Made by a program: the position numbers and the translations under genes
In this document: positions 1 to 8,734 of the stretch, piece after piece
Layout: each line of letters starts with the position of its first letter
Position numbering within the stretch: the first letter of the stretch is position 1
Origin: JACPGQ01 sp039798685
Lineage (GTDB): Bacteria; Patescibacteriota; Microgenomatia; Levybacterales; UBA12049
Reading direction: 5' to 3'
Assembly: GCA_039798685.1 (NCBI GenBank)
Contig: JBDKFM010000013.1
Span: 1-23,790 of the forward strand
Length of the DNA stretch: 23,790 nt
Notes under the pieces: generated by a model
Told to the model about the DNA's origin: nothing
Database searches by the model: none
What the model saw: the letters and a program-made list of their open reading frames with translations, nothing else

Positions 1-630
1 TACCCGGTAACAAAGATCCGCCTCTTCAAAATACATAAAAAATCTCTGATCAAAACCTTCAACTTTCTTAAAAATTGATCTTTTTAAGAATAAACATGCT
101 CCACCTACGACATCAACACAAATTTCCCGACCATAATCACTTTTTTGAAGTGAATATGCTGCAGAAAATCTTGAGAAAGGCCAGAGATTTTTAAGTGAAG
201 AAAATAGAACTATCCCCATCGGAAGAAGTGGCATTTTACCTGCAGTTGGGAGAATTTCACCTTGCGCATTGGTAAGACACGGGCCGATAATTCCAATTGT
301 ATGATTTCGTTGAAGCTTACTGAGAAGTTTTTTTACAGCTCCTTTTGTAACGAGGGTGTCAGGGTTAAGTATGATCAAAAATTCACCTTGTGCAATTTTT
401 GCCGCTTGATTTACTGCACTTCCAAATCCCTGATTTGTCGAGTTTACAATGATTTTGATCTTATCTTTTGGTAGAAGCGTCGGGAGGTTTACCGGAGAAT
501 TATTATTCACAATAATTATTTCATACGTGATTCCCGAACACTCTCTCACAATACTCCGGACAGAATTACGTATCTCTTCCGGTGTGTTGTAGTAGACATA
601 TAATATCGAAAGAGTTATCTTATTCCTCAT
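1..630 (-). CDS. GT2 family glycosyltransferase, C-terminus cut by window edge
   Basis: The frame is open from the ATG at 630 to the left edge, giving 210 visible residues. It resembles the rhamnosyltransferase-like branch of GT2 enzymes, which transfer a sugar from a nucleotide donor to a growing envelope glycan on the cytoplasmic face. Visible motifs are the N-terminal strand with IIIVNNNSP (about 38-46), the NQGFGSAVN stretch (66-74) that usually follows it, an NPDT at the position of the DxD metal/nucleotide site (89-92), a GGACLFLKR segment and FEEADLC near the visible end, which matches the ED acceptor-side motif. The start overlaps the stop of the SGNH hydrolase gene by 11 bases, so the two are probably translationally coupled and co-transcribed from the right. 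Only a weak upstream purine stretch is seen. Donor and acceptor cannot be told from sequence. Confidence 0.88.
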   Translation of the reverse strand, partial: MRNKITLSILYVYYNTPEEIRNSVRSIVRECSGITYEIIIVNNNSPVNLPTLLPKDKIKIIVNSTNQGFGSAVNQAAKIAQGEFLIILNPDTLVTKGAVKKLLSKLQRNHTIGIIGPCLTNAQGEILPTAGKMPLLPMGIVLFSSLKNLWPFSRFSAAYSLQKSDYGREICVDVVGGACLFLKRSIFKKVEGFDQRFFMYFEEADLCYRV

Positions 631-1966
631 CAGCTTCAATAATTCCTTTTTGAAGAATGTGTGCATAGAGTAGCTCAGCAAGTTTCCTGTTGCCTATTTC
701 ACTAAAGTGGACACTGTCAACAAAGTATTTAGCCTGCTTCGGAATTCCAGCATCTAAATCGATAAAATCAATATTTTCAGATTCTGCGACACTCCTAGTT
801 ACCAAATTAAACTTCCGTAAACCATAAAGAAATGTAGATAACGAAAATTTCTTTCCTTTATATGTACAACCCATCTCAGGAAAAGGCAGTATGAGAGATT
901 CATTTACTGTCGGATTCTTCTTATAGAGACTTGGTTGATTCCCGATCAGTACAGCGACATTCTCCGTTCGCATAAACAGTATGGTTGTCCTTAAATTTCT
1001 CTCATACGAGATCAAGCTGGGAAACGGAACCTTCTTGTTATTGTTTGATGAAACAAATTCACGAGCCTCTTTTACTAACATTTCATGTCGTATTTTTTGC
1101 GTGATGTCAGAATAAAGCACATTGACGAGAGATTTTCCGAGAAGATCAACTGACACAAGTTTTATTGAAAAAATCGGAGGAATCGAGAAGTAAGAAAATG
1201 ACATTTTAGAAATTGCTCCAAAGAGATGAGAATAATCAGATTTAAAAATTCCATAATTAAACTCAGAAGGAGTACATGAAGCATAGAGATCGTTTATTCC
1301 ATGCCACATGATAACCATGTTTGGATCCAGATCTTGTAATAAAAATAAGTACTGGATGAGAGAATGCTCGGTCGTGTACCAATCTTTCCCTGCATTGATA
1401 ATCTCTATTTTTTTATCCGGATATTTTTTTTGAAGTCTTTCCTCTAACAAAAAAAGTGCATTCGATTTATAACGCACCTCCCTGTTCAGCACTGTCGAAC
1501 CACCCAACACGACAATTCTAAATGTATTTTTATTCTTTTTACGTTCTATCTCCTCACTCCTGAATCCCATCGAATTTATGTGATCAATCTGAGTTTTGCT
1601 TAATTTTGACTGAAGAAATGGGTGTATATCATCAATAGAATAGCGGTACGAAATTTGTTCAAATCCTCTCAGTTTATGTCTCATAAACAACTCAACTGAA
1701 AGTATAACTATGCACAACGTACACAAGAGGAGTAACAGAACTTTTTTGTTTATTCTCTTTCTTTTTTTTGCATTTTTGTACAATCGATTTACTAGAAAGT
1801 TCCGTTGAAAAAACACTATGATTCCTGACAAAAAAAAGAAAATTACTCCCATAAAATACATCACACTGTATTTCCCAAAAAATACAGGATTTCCGGATGT
1901 ATGCAGGAGAAATCCTAAGAGTAAAAAAATATAGGCAGATAAGAAAAGAATAGTGAGAATCTTCAC
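620..1966 (-). CDS. membrane-anchored SGNH/GDSL-family hydrolase
   Basis: A 448-residue protein. Three hydrophobic segments (about 5-22, 34-53, 75-94) are followed by a soluble domain with the SGNH blocks: GGS with the nucleophile candidate Ser157, NAG with Gly193, GIND with Asn225, and DSVH with Asp417 and His420. SGNH proteins next to polysaccharide genes usually remove or transfer acyl groups on glycans; the domain probably lies outside the membrane. The start is GTG, because an in-frame TGA lies just upstream at 1976-1978 and no ATG lies between. GAGG at 1974-1977 gives a good Shine-Dalgarno with 7 bases to the GTG. A TATAAT preceded by TG-n also lies just upstream, so an internal promoter is possible. 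Family assignment is firm; esterase versus acyltransferase is open. Confidence 0.85.
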   Translation of the reverse strand: MKILTILFLSAYIFLLLGFLLHTSGNPVFFGKYSVMYFMGVIFFFLSGIIVFFQRNFLVNRLYKNAKKRKRINKKVLLLLLCTLCIVILSVELFMRHKLRGFEQISYRYSIDDIHPFLQSKLSKTQIDHINSMGFRSEEIERKKNKNTFRIVVLGGSTVLNREVRYKSNALFLLEERLQKKYPDKKIEIINAGKDWYTTEHSLIQYLFLLQDLDPNMVIMWHGINDLYASCTPSEFNYGIFKSDYSHLFGAISKMSFSYFSIPPIFSIKLVSVDLLGKSLVNVLYSDITQKIRHEMLVKEAREFVSSNNNKKVPFPSLISYERNLRTTILFMRTENVAVLIGNQPSLYKKNPTVNESLILPFPEMGCTYKGKKFSLSTFLYGLRKFNLVTRSVAESENIDFIDLDAGIPKQAKYFVDSVHFSEIGNRKLAELLYAHILQKGIIEADEE

Positions 1967-1977
1967 TTGCGTGCCTC

Positions 1978-1986
1978 ATTATACCA
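1978..1986 (-). promoter_or_regulatory. extended -10 promoter candidate before SGNH hydrolase gene
   Basis: On the minus strand the 27-base gap reads TGGTATAAT, a perfect TG-n-TATAAT extended -10. The same 12 bases CCATGGTATAAT occur upstream of the first gene of this operon (3952-3963). If used, transcription would start about 4-5 bases before the GTG at 1966 and would leave out the GAGG ribosome-binding site. I see no convincing -35. Confidence 0.5.
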
Positions 1987-1993
1987 TGGGAAC

Positions 1994-3091
1994 TTAGCGT
2001 AATCTGAGTTCATCGTTGAGTGCATTCTCCAGATTGTAAGCGCGACTCGCCCAATTCCACCTAGTTCTTGCATGTATCCGAGCATCCGAGCTCATTTTTA
2101 AAAGAATATCAGGTTTTGAGAGCAAATAACGAATGCTTTTTACAAAATTATGATTTTTTGGCTCAAGCAACATCCCCGTCTTCCCTGAAAGAATCGTTTC
2201 CCTATACCCGCCCTCATTTACCGCAAGCACTATGGCTCCGCACGACATTGCCTCCAGTGGCACAAGCCCGAACGGTTCATTTCGAGAAAGACAAAGCACT
2301 ATTTTTGCCCGTTGATAGAGGTTTCTTACTTCATCGTCTGTCAATTGGAACTTCTTGCTGTCTCGTTCCTCAACTTTAATAGAGTTCTTCAATTTCGATC
2401 TGATCTTTTTCCATCTGTCATATCCATCTACATAATCAAATGATCCTATAAATAGTACATCGATATCACGTAAAGATTTTTTATTATGAAAGAATCGCGT
2501 GTCAACTCCCGGAGGAACAACAATACTACTTCTTCTATATGCAAGCTCAATATTCTTTTTTGTAAACTGAGAGCTGGTAAAAATCGTATCAGCGAACCGT
2601 ACATTTGAGAGATCAATCTGTTTTCTCACACGACGTGAAAATTTTTCATAATATTTCTTGACTCCATGAACGTCTGGAAAAGGGAGACTTTTGTCATATA
2701 TTAACCTGAGAGGTTCATGACAATAATAAATCAGAGGTGTTTTCGTATATCGAAACAAGAATGGAGCATGTGTAAACAAAGACGAAAAACTGAGGAGTAC
2801 ATCATAATCACCTGTATCGATTTCCTCCGCGATTTTCTTATGCACACGGGAAAGTCTATACAACTCAATACTGTCTCTGTACATTCTTTTTTTCCAATCA
2901 TGGATTGTTGGGAAACTTGGCGAAAACTGAAACAGACGTACGTGAGTATAAAATTTATATTCACTCGGAAAAAACTGAGATGAGAGAGTAAAGAGATCGA
3001 CGGTATTTTTTTTCTTTAATTGTACCGCAAGCTCATTCACAACTCTCCGTGCACCGCCGGGCTGAAGCTCATGAAACATTGCGATTCTCAT
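1994..3091 (-). CDS. GT4 family glycosyltransferase
   Basis: A 365-residue GT-B fold retaining glycosyltransferase. The N-terminal domain opens with a short strand and a glycine loop, ELQPGGARRVVNELA (8-22), typical of the GT4 acceptor domain. PPGVDTRFF (193-201) marks the domain linker. The C-terminal nucleotide-sugar domain carries NEPFGLVPLEAMSCG, with the E-x7-E pair Glu272 and Glu280. It would add a sugar from a nucleotide donor to the lipid-linked glycan at the inner face of the membrane. The ATG overlaps the stop of the upstream methyltransferase gene by 4 bases (ATGA), a classic coupled start, with a weak AAGAAG upstream. Sugar specificity cannot be read. Confidence 0.9.
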   Translation of the reverse strand: MRIAMFHELQPGGARRVVNELAVQLKKKNTVDLFTLSSQFFPSEYKFYTHVRLFQFSPSFPTIHDWKKRMYRDSIELYRLSRVHKKIAEEIDTGDYDVLLSFSSLFTHAPFLFRYTKTPLIYYCHEPLRLIYDKSLPFPDVHGVKKYYEKFSRRVRKQIDLSNVRFADTIFTSSQFTKKNIELAYRRSSIVVPPGVDTRFFHNKKSLRDIDVLFIGSFDYVDGYDRWKKIRSKLKNSIKVEERDSKKFQLTDDEVRNLYQRAKIVLCLSRNEPFGLVPLEAMSCGAIVLAVNEGGYRETILSGKTGMLLEPKNHNFVKSIRYLLSKPDILLKMSSDARIHARTRWNWASRAYNLENALNDELRLR

Positions 3092-3930
3092 TGCTTCTTA
3101 TTTTTCATCACACAAAGATATTCATATGCAAAAAAATAAATAAGGGGTGGGAAATAGGAGAGCGGTGAAAGAAGAACGATACAATTATATATTCTGTCTT
3201 TCCAGCTAAGTATTGGCTTCAACATCCCGATTATCTGATAAATATGTCCTTGAAAACGATGTCTCATAAATAAACTTCGCAGGTAAAAATATGTTGGCTC
3301 GTTGACATGTTGCAGTTTATGCAGGTCATTTCGCGGATCCCTCGGAAGGCCTCCATATTGTACGCTGGAAATAAATGAATTAAAAAAAAGTAATAATGTA
3401 CTTACAGGATACGTATAAAAACGATGAGTATAGTTTAAATATAATTTATTCGCCTCAGTATGCACGAGAAGTTTTCCTTGAGGCTTCAACACTCTCGAAA
3501 TTTCCGACAGTGCAATCTCGAGCTCTTCGGGATAAAGATGCTCAAATACATCAACGCTTATCACCGCATCAAATGTGTTGTCAGGAAACGTAAGCTTCTT
3601 GGCATCCATCACATAAAATGAGGAGCGGCGTTGAATATCTTTTTTTTGTTTTTTATACACATTTTCAGCTAATCTTATGCCATCACGCGAGTAATCGATT
3701 CCAACAGCATGTGCCCCTTTGCCTGCACAGAAAAAAACGATGTCGCCTCTTCCACACCCAACATCCAAAACATTCATCCCTTTTTTAATCTTAATTTTCT
3801 GAAGTAACTGTTCCACACGCGGATGAAATAAAGTTCCGTGTGATTTCTTAAACTCATCAGAACCGAGGCAATCGTTGAGATAATAATGCTCTGAATACAC
3901 AGATGGATCGACCCTTCTTATTTTCTTCAT
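3088..3930 (-). CDS. class I SAM-dependent methyltransferase
   Basis: A 280-residue Rossmann-fold methyltransferase. Motif I is VLDVGCGRG (54-62), the acidic end of the second strand is GIDYS (77-81), and the post-motif region is VISVDVFEHLYPEEL followed by SRVLKPQGKLLVHT. The last 60 residues are strongly hydrophobic, suggesting membrane association. In this setting it probably methylates a glycan or lipid carrier, but small-molecule targets cannot be excluded. It is the first gene of the leftward unit that continues through the GT4, SGNH and GT2 genes. The ATG is preceded by AGAGGAAG, a strong Shine-Dalgarno, and by an extended -10 about 22 bases upstream. Confidence 0.88.
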   Translation of the reverse strand: MKKIRRVDPSVYSEHYYLNDCLGSDEFKKSHGTLFHPRVEQLLQKIKIKKGMNVLDVGCGRGDIVFFCAGKGAHAVGIDYSRDGIRLAENVYKKQKKDIQRRSSFYVMDAKKLTFPDNTFDAVISVDVFEHLYPEELEIALSEISRVLKPQGKLLVHTEANKLYLNYTHRFYTYPVSTLLLFFNSFISSVQYGGLPRDPRNDLHKLQHVNEPTYFYLRSLFMRHRFQGHIYQIIGMLKPILSWKDRIYNCIVLLSPLSYFPPLIYFFAYEYLCVMKNKKQ

Positions 3931-3946
3931 CTTCCTCTATGAATAA

Positions 3947-3975
3947 TTGCAATTATACCATGGCATTCCTATAAT
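3947..3975 (+). promoter_or_regulatory. promoter of the flippase gene, leaderless geometry
   Basis: TTGCAA (3947-3952), a 17-base spacer and TATAAT (3970-3975), then only 6 bases to the GTG at 3982. Transcription starting 6-8 bases after the -10 would begin at or within a base or two of the start codon. Confidence 0.65.
3952..3960 (-). promoter_or_regulatory. extended -10 promoter of the leftward glycan operon
   Basis: The minus strand reads TGGTATAAT, a consensus TG-n-TATAAT. The predicted start is near 3945, giving a 5' leader of about 15 bases that contains the AGAGGAAG ribosome-binding site of the methyltransferase gene. No good -35 is present, which fits an extended -10 promoter. It overlaps the divergent flippase promoter. 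Confidence 0.65.
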
Positions 3976-3981
3976 ACATCG

Positions 3982-5211
3982 GTGACGAAACATAAGACCC
4001 TTACATCTCTCAGCTGGGTCGCCCTCCTTAGGTACAGCAACAGGTCAATTGATTTTTTAAGAATTATCATCCTCGCTAGAATACTGACACCATCAGATTT
4101 CGGTCTTTTTTCGATCGCTACCATTACGATCAACATTCTTGAATCGATTTCTGACACAGGTTTTTCATATGCATTTATCCACCATCAGGGAAACATCCGA
4201 AAATACGCAAAAACACTATTTGTCGTCAATGCGATAAGGGGATTGTTACTCAGCATAATCTCCTTCTGCTTATCATTTATACTTGCAGGTTTTTTCTCAC
4301 AACCTACACTCCTACCATTTATGATGCTTCTCTCTCTCACACCTTTTATTAAAGGACTACAAAATCCATCAATAATCATGTTTCAAAAGGAAATGAACTT
4401 TAAGGGAGAGTACTTACTCAAGTTGATCCCGACGGCATTCACTGCTATAACTTCGATCTATCTAAGTACCCTTCTCCACTCTGCCCTTGCACTTGTAGCA
4501 GGGGTGATAATCGGAGCGTGTACGGAAACTATTCTGTCATATATTCTGTGTAAAACACATTTTGATGAACCATTCAGTAAAAAAAGATTTAACAAACTCT
4601 TTTCATTCGGAAAATCCATGACGATCGGAGGATCGTTCTCATTTTTAATGACCCAGGTTGATAATATATTTATTGGCAAATTTTTCGGCGTTTCATCTCT
4701 TGGACAGTACGATGTTCTTTTTAAACTCGGTAGCGTTGCATTCTCTGAGGTCACTGATATTGTCTCACGAGTGATGTTCCCACTCTTTGCAACGTTACAA
4801 AAAAAGCAGGATCTCCTGAGAAAAATGTTTATAAAAAATGTTTACTTTGTCTTGATTCCATCAGGAGCGATAACACTACTCCTATTACTGTTCCCAAAAC
4901 AGATAATCCTTCTCACATTCGGAGATCAATGGATCTCCAGTACTCTCCTTTTGCAGGTCCTCGCTCTCTACGGATTTTTACGATCTAGCATTGGACCTAT
5001 CGGCCCACTTTTCCTAGCAGTCGGAAAACCATCACTTTTAACGAGGGCAAATTTTATTAATTTTTTTATGATAGTTCTACTGATTTATCCGTTTGCGATA
5101 CGTTATGGACTTGTCGGAGTAGCACTCGCGATGACTACCGCATACGTACTCTCATCAGTCTACCTTGTTCTTCATGTCGTCACGTATTTTCGTAAAAACG
5201 CGATAAAGTAA
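3982..5211 (+). CDS. Wzx/RfbX-type polysaccharide flippase (MOP superfamily)
   Basis: A 409-residue polytopic membrane protein with about 10-12 hydrophobic helices. The N-terminal ARILTPSDFGLFSI (31-44) is typical of the WzxC/TuaB-like branch of the MATE/MOP flippases, which move undecaprenyl-linked oligosaccharides from the inner to the outer face of the membrane. A second family-like stretch, GKFFGVSSLGQYDV, appears mid-protein. It is rather shorter than the usual 470-500 residues. The start is GTG: an in-frame TGA lies at 3940-3942 and no ATG lies between. There is no Shine-Dalgarno; the -10 box ends 6 bases before the GTG, so a leaderless mRNA is likely. It is a single gene flanked by glycosyltransferases transcribed the other way, and it would export the glycan they build. 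Confidence 0.85.
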   Translation: MTKHKTLTSLSWVALLRYSNRSIDFLRIIILARILTPSDFGLFSIATITINILESISDTGFSYAFIHHQGNIRKYAKTLFVVNAIRGLLLSIISFCLSFILAGFFSQPTLLPFMMLLSLTPFIKGLQNPSIIMFQKEMNFKGEYLLKLIPTAFTAITSIYLSTLLHSALALVAGVIIGACTETILSYILCKTHFDEPFSKKRFNKLFSFGKSMTIGGSFSFLMTQVDNIFIGKFFGVSSLGQYDVLFKLGSVAFSEVTDIVSRVMFPLFATLQKKQDLLRKMFIKNVYFVLIPSGAITLLLLLFPKQIILLTFGDQWISSTLLLQVLALYGFLRSSIGPIGPLFLAVGKPSLLTRANFINFFMIVLLIYPFAIRYGLVGVALAMTTAYVLSSVYLVLHVVTYFRKNAIK

Positions 5212-5244
5212 ATGTGTCAATGTACTTATTTCTCCCAGGATATT

Positions 5245-5260
5245 ATCTGTAAAAACAGAT
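5245..5260. terminator. possible weak bidirectional terminator hairpin
   Basis: ATCTGT-AAAA-ACAGAT forms a 6-base-pair stem with a 4-base loop in the 58-base gap between the convergent flippase and GT2 genes. On the plus strand a TTTTT run follows 6 bases later. The stem is short and AT-rich, so efficiency would be modest. It is the only terminator-like element I find between convergent genes in this window. Confidence 0.35.
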
Positions 5261-5269
5261 GTAGAATTT

Positions 5270-6223
5270 TTATAATCGAGAAACTGAGAGTCGGATTATA
5301 CCCACTGTCGTTCCCACTAACACTGCAAAGTCTGAAAGAACCTGAAGGAGGGGGAGATACACATATGCCATTGTATTGTTCACATACCGATAGTTTTTGG
5401 TGACAGCCCAAAAAAAGTACAGTGGGACGAGTAATATCACAATTGTTTTTGTCCAAATATCTTCAGAAATAGCAAGCGATACTAAAATAACAAAAAAAAT
5501 GTACCTCACAAAAATGAGAAGAACTTTCTTTCTTAGAATGCCAGCCTCTGCATCTCCCAAAGCGAACCTAAAAAACATCACAAATACACTTTTTAACGAT
5601 GTTCTGGGAAGCCAATACACAATTGCACGTTTTGCAAAACACATGCGTGCCTTCATGCTTCTTAACGAGACAGCAAACACATAATCTTCATTGTGAGAAT
5701 ACTGCTCAGGAAACATTCCCGCGAGCTTCCATGTAGATTTACGAATAGCCATCGACCTTGTTGATGGAAGAAAATTTTCAGCATTGATCTTGTCGGGCAT
5801 TGTAAGAATATACGGTACCTGACACTTCTGAAAGACTGTACTCGACTTTCCACGATAGTACCCGGATACAACATCAGTAGACGCATCGCTGAAAGGTTTC
5901 ATTATTTCCTCAACCCATGTTTTTGAAAGAAGACAACCTGCATCCGAGATGAGAATATATGCATGTTTGGACTTTTTAATTCCAAAATTTCTACACACAG
6001 CTCTGTTACCATTTTTTTTAAAGAGCCTGAATGACGGAAGAGCATGAATACGTACATAATTCTTTATCTCATTCACGGTCCGGTCTGTTGATCCGCCATC
6101 AACAATTATTATCTCATCTGGTAGTAATGTCTGCTCTGCAATTGATTTGAGAAAATCCGACACTGATCTTTCTTCATTAAGTACGGTACATACAAATGAC
6201 GTGTGAGGTGTTTTTCGCTTCAT
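5270..6223 (-). CDS. GT2 family glycosyltransferase with C-terminal membrane helices
   Basis: A 317-residue protein. The N-terminal GT-A domain has FVCTVLNEERSV (10-21), IIVDGGSTDRT (39-49) and an ISDAGC (92-97) in place of the usual DADC metal site, with Asp94 as the metal-contacting candidate. NED at 178-180 fits the acceptor-activating acidic pair. Three or so hydrophobic helices follow after about residue 230, anchoring it to the cytoplasmic membrane. The ATG has GAGAAGG as Shine-Dalgarno 2 bases upstream and an extended -10 (TGTTATAAT) farther up. The gene is monocistronic as far as visible and divergent from the GT-C gene. Confidence 0.88.
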   Translation of the reverse strand: MKRKTPHTSFVCTVLNEERSVSDFLKSIAEQTLLPDEIIIVDGGSTDRTVNEIKNYVRIHALPSFRLFKKNGNRAVCRNFGIKKSKHAYILISDAGCLLSKTWVEEIMKPFSDASTDVVSGYYRGKSSTVFQKCQVPYILTMPDKINAENFLPSTRSMAIRKSTWKLAGMFPEQYSHNEDYVFAVSLRSMKARMCFAKRAIVYWLPRTSLKSVFVMFFRFALGDAEAGILRKKVLLIFVRYIFFVILVSLAISEDIWTKTIVILLVPLYFFWAVTKNYRYVNNTMAYVYLPLLQVLSDFAVLVGTTVGIIRLSVSRL

Positions 6224-6251
6224 TGCCTTCTCAAAATAATTACTGTATTAT
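6223..6251 (+). promoter_or_regulatory. promoter of the GT-C-like gene, leaderless geometry
   Basis: TTGCCT (6223-6228), a 17-base spacer and TATTAT (6246-6251), then 7 bases to the ATG at 6259. The shared TATTATAA core makes the two divergent -10 boxes mutually exclusive for polymerase. Confidence 0.55.
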
Positions 6252-6255
6252 AACA
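6247..6255 (-). promoter_or_regulatory. extended -10 promoter of leftward GT2 gene
   Basis: The minus strand reads TGTTATAAT (TG-n-TATAAT). The predicted start near 6240 gives a leader of about 17 bases containing the GAGAAGG ribosome-binding site. It physically overlaps the -10 of the divergent rightward promoter. Confidence 0.6.
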
Positions 6256-6258
6256 CCT

Positions 6259-8031
6259 ATGATCGACCCTTATAGAATGGTTATCATTAACCTGACAGCC
6301 CTTTCGATCATCTGTGCAGGTATATTTTTTTACCGTTTTCTTTACCCCAAAAAGCAAGTAAAACTTTTCCCCCTTCTCCTCATCGTCATGATACTTCCTG
6401 TCATCAGTATATTACGGAAGGGCACATACGAAAGCGGTGATTTCAACATGCATATTTATCGCGCAATGATGTTTTTCGAAAACCTGCAGCAGGGAAATAT
6501 TATCCCATCCTGGGGAGGAGAATTAAATGCAACATACGGTTACCCTGTATTCATTTTTAATTATGTACTTCATTACTATCTTATTTCATTCTTTCATTTT
6601 TTGGGATTTTCATTTCTCGCAGGTATGAAATTATTTCTCATTCTCAGCGTATTTGGATCAGGTATCACAATGTATCTATGGGCAAATAAAATATTTAAAA
6701 ATCAGCTCGCCGGTTTTGCGGCAGCAGTCTTCTATGTATTTGCTCCGTACCATCTCATCACATTACATTTTCGAGTAAACGGTGAAAATTTTGCATACGC
6801 TCTTGCTCCATTGCTTTTTTATCAACTTCACAACGTACTCGAACGGCAAAACACAAGAAACATCTTGTTTTTCGGACTCATTCTCGGCTTACTTTTTTTT
6901 GCTCATTCTGCAAATGCTGCATTCACATCTTTGTTTATGATCATATATCTCCTGCTACTTTTTTTGACAGGTATAGTCAGAAGACGGAAACAGATCATTG
7001 CTGTGGTAGAGGGATACCTTGTAGGTATCTTACTCGCACTCCCGGTTTTCTTCGCACACTCTGTTCTTTCACAGTACACGTATGGATATCTTTTATCAGG
7101 GAAACCGACCTTTACTCCGTTATGGCAACTTCTCTATTCACCATGGAGATACGGACTCCTTTTTCAGGGACCGAAAGGAGAATTCGCATTTTTAGTCGGA
7201 TATACTCAGCTACTTCTTCTCGTGACCATGGTTCTTCTTTTGATCTATAAGAAAATTAAAAAAGTGCATGCATTATCCATTCTCTTCTGGCTTTCTGTCA
7301 CATGTGTTACGATTTTCCTCGTAACACCGCAATCAGCATTTCTTTGGAAAATTATACCAATACTTTCATTAGCACAATTTTCATATCGTTTGCTTTTTTT
7401 TGTAAATATCTCAACTGCAATTTTGGCAGGGTATCTTGTGCTATCCCTTCCAAAAAAAAAGAAAGCGATATACGTACTGATATTTTTTACAATTGCATCC
7501 ACGATTATTAACTGGGGTAATAGGAGAACAATCCCTGAAATCGGTGATATAACTCTCAGGCAAAATATTCCTCTCAGTAGCTGGAACTATGAAGGCATGG
7601 CAGTTATGGCAAGTCCAAGGTGGTTGAAGCAAGACTCTCTTTGGGAGAAAAAAATTCCGGATTCACATCTAGAATCACTCTCTGGTTCAGCTGAAATCCG
7701 TCAGATCGAAAGATCCCAAACGAAACATACATATATCGTCAATGCAAAAAAATCACTTCTTCTCAGAGAGAACACGCTTTACTTTCCCGGGTGGGAAGTT
7801 TGGATAGATAATAAACAAACTCTTTTTGAGTATAAAAAAAATCACTCACTCGGAAAAATAGTGTTTCCAGTTACAAAAGGGCTGCATTTTATTGAGGTCA
7901 AATATAACGACCTCCCCTTATTCAGACTGACAAAGCTCATAAGCATCGCAGGTTTTGTTGTTATTTTTCTATACTTTATAGGAGAAAAGCTTTTATACTT
8001 ATTTCCCTATGAGAAAAAATCTTTACGCTGA
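6259..8031 (+). CDS. polytopic membrane protein of the 6-pyruvoyl-tetrahydropterin synthase-related / GT-C type
   Basis: A 590-residue protein from the ATG at 6259. The frame is open back to 6196, but that start would lie inside the divergent GT2 gene and ahead of the promoter. About 10-12 hydrophobic helices are followed by a C-terminal extracytoplasmic domain of about 130 residues. The first outer loop has YESGDFNMHIYRA, then PSWGGELNATYGYPVF, hallmarks of the family named for a distant pterin-synthase similarity and thought to be GT-C glycosyltransferases; the Asp in SGDF is the candidate catalytic or metal residue. The tail YFPGWEVWIDNK resembles YfhO-like proteins. It probably moves a sugar from a polyprenyl-phosphate donor onto a surface glycan. 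It overlaps the next gene by 23 bases, and the polyprenyl-phosphate-sugar synthase two genes on fits this job. Confidence 0.82.
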   Translation: MIDPYRMVIINLTALSIICAGIFFYRFLYPKKQVKLFPLLLIVMILPVISILRKGTYESGDFNMHIYRAMMFFENLQQGNIIPSWGGELNATYGYPVFIFNYVLHYYLISFFHFLGFSFLAGMKLFLILSVFGSGITMYLWANKIFKNQLAGFAAAVFYVFAPYHLITLHFRVNGENFAYALAPLLFYQLHNVLERQNTRNILFFGLILGLLFFAHSANAAFTSLFMIIYLLLLFLTGIVRRRKQIIAVVEGYLVGILLALPVFFAHSVLSQYTYGYLLSGKPTFTPLWQLLYSPWRYGLLFQGPKGEFAFLVGYTQLLLLVTMVLLLIYKKIKKVHALSILFWLSVTCVTIFLVTPQSAFLWKIIPILSLAQFSYRLLFFVNISTAILAGYLVLSLPKKKKAIYVLIFFTIASTIINWGNRRTIPEIGDITLRQNIPLSSWNYEGMAVMASPRWLKQDSLWEKKIPDSHLESLSGSAEIRQIERSQTKHTYIVNAKKSLLLRENTLYFPGWEVWIDNKQTLFEYKKNHSLGKIVFPVTKGLHFIEVKYNDLPLFRLTKLISIAGFVVIFLYFIGEKLLYLFPYEKKSLR

Positions 8032-8734
8032 CCTATACACACTTGAAGAATCGCACTGGTGGCACAGAGCAAAACGCGAGCTCTGTCTGAGATTTATTCA
8101 GATGATATCTAGAGGGAAAAAAGTTAAGATACTCGATATCGGTTGCGGGACAGGCGGTAACATAAAAGCATTTTCTCAATTCGGAACTACTTATGGAATT
8201 GATAACTCCGAGTCAGCGATTGAATTTTGCAAAAAAAGACGACTGAAAAAAGTAAAAATCGGTTCTGCTTACACATCAGGTATGCCAAAATCTTTTTTTG
8301 ACGTTGTAACACTTCTTGATGTTCTTGAACACATTGAAGAAAAAAAAGCTTTACGTGAGATAAAACGCGTACTTAAACCCGGGGGAATCCTGATCATAAC
8401 AGTCCCTGCGTATCAATTACTCTGGAGTGAGTGGGACGTCGTCCTGCATCATAAAAGAAGATACAACAAAACGCAATTAACTCACCTTCTTACAGATGAA
8501 GGCTTCGTGATTAGCAAATGCTCTTATCTCTACAGCTTCCTGTTTCTTCCAGTACTTCTGATTCGATCATTAAAAATGCTGGTGAAAAAAAAGGAATATT
8601 CCTCAGACTTTGCGATAAATGCAAAACCAATCAATAACTTTTTACTTTTTCTTGCAAGATTTGAGCAACAAATCCTCATGGTTCGACACATCCCGTTCGG
8701 AACAAGTATTATCTGCATCGCACAACGCCCATGA
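8009..8734 (+). CDS. class I SAM-dependent methyltransferase
   Basis: A 241-residue protein. EESHWWHRAKRE (13-24) at the N-terminus is typical of a methyltransferase subgroup found in glycan and lipid clusters and supports this start. Motif I is ILDIGCGTGG (41-50), then TYGIDNSES, VTLLDVLEHIEE and IKRVLKPGGILIITVP. The gene overlaps the preceding membrane protein by 23 bases and the following GT2 by 4, so it is co-transcribed and coupled. There is no clear Shine-Dalgarno. The substrate is likely a lipid carrier, sugar or quinone-like lipid; the sequence does not decide. Confidence 0.87.
   Translation: MRKNLYADLYTLEESHWWHRAKRELCLRFIQMISRGKKVKILDIGCGTGGNIKAFSQFGTTYGIDNSESAIEFCKKRRLKKVKIGSAYTSGMPKSFFDVVTLLDVLEHIEEKKALREIKRVLKPGGILIITVPAYQLLWSEWDVVLHHKRRYNKTQLTHLLTDEGFVISKCSYLYSFLFLPVLLIRSLKMLVKKKEYSSDFAINAKPINNFLLFLARFEQQILMVRHIPFGTSIICIAQRP

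Noticed and set aside
1692..1979. 95-codon minus-strand frame starting at an ATG just upstream of the SGNH gene
   Set aside because: Its ATG begins inside the TATAAT box, the product lacks any family signature and it overlaps the well-supported SGNH gene in another frame.
6196..6258. Longer N-terminus for the GT-C-like protein
   Set aside because: It would begin inside the divergent GT2 gene and before the predicted promoter; the added residues lack family character.
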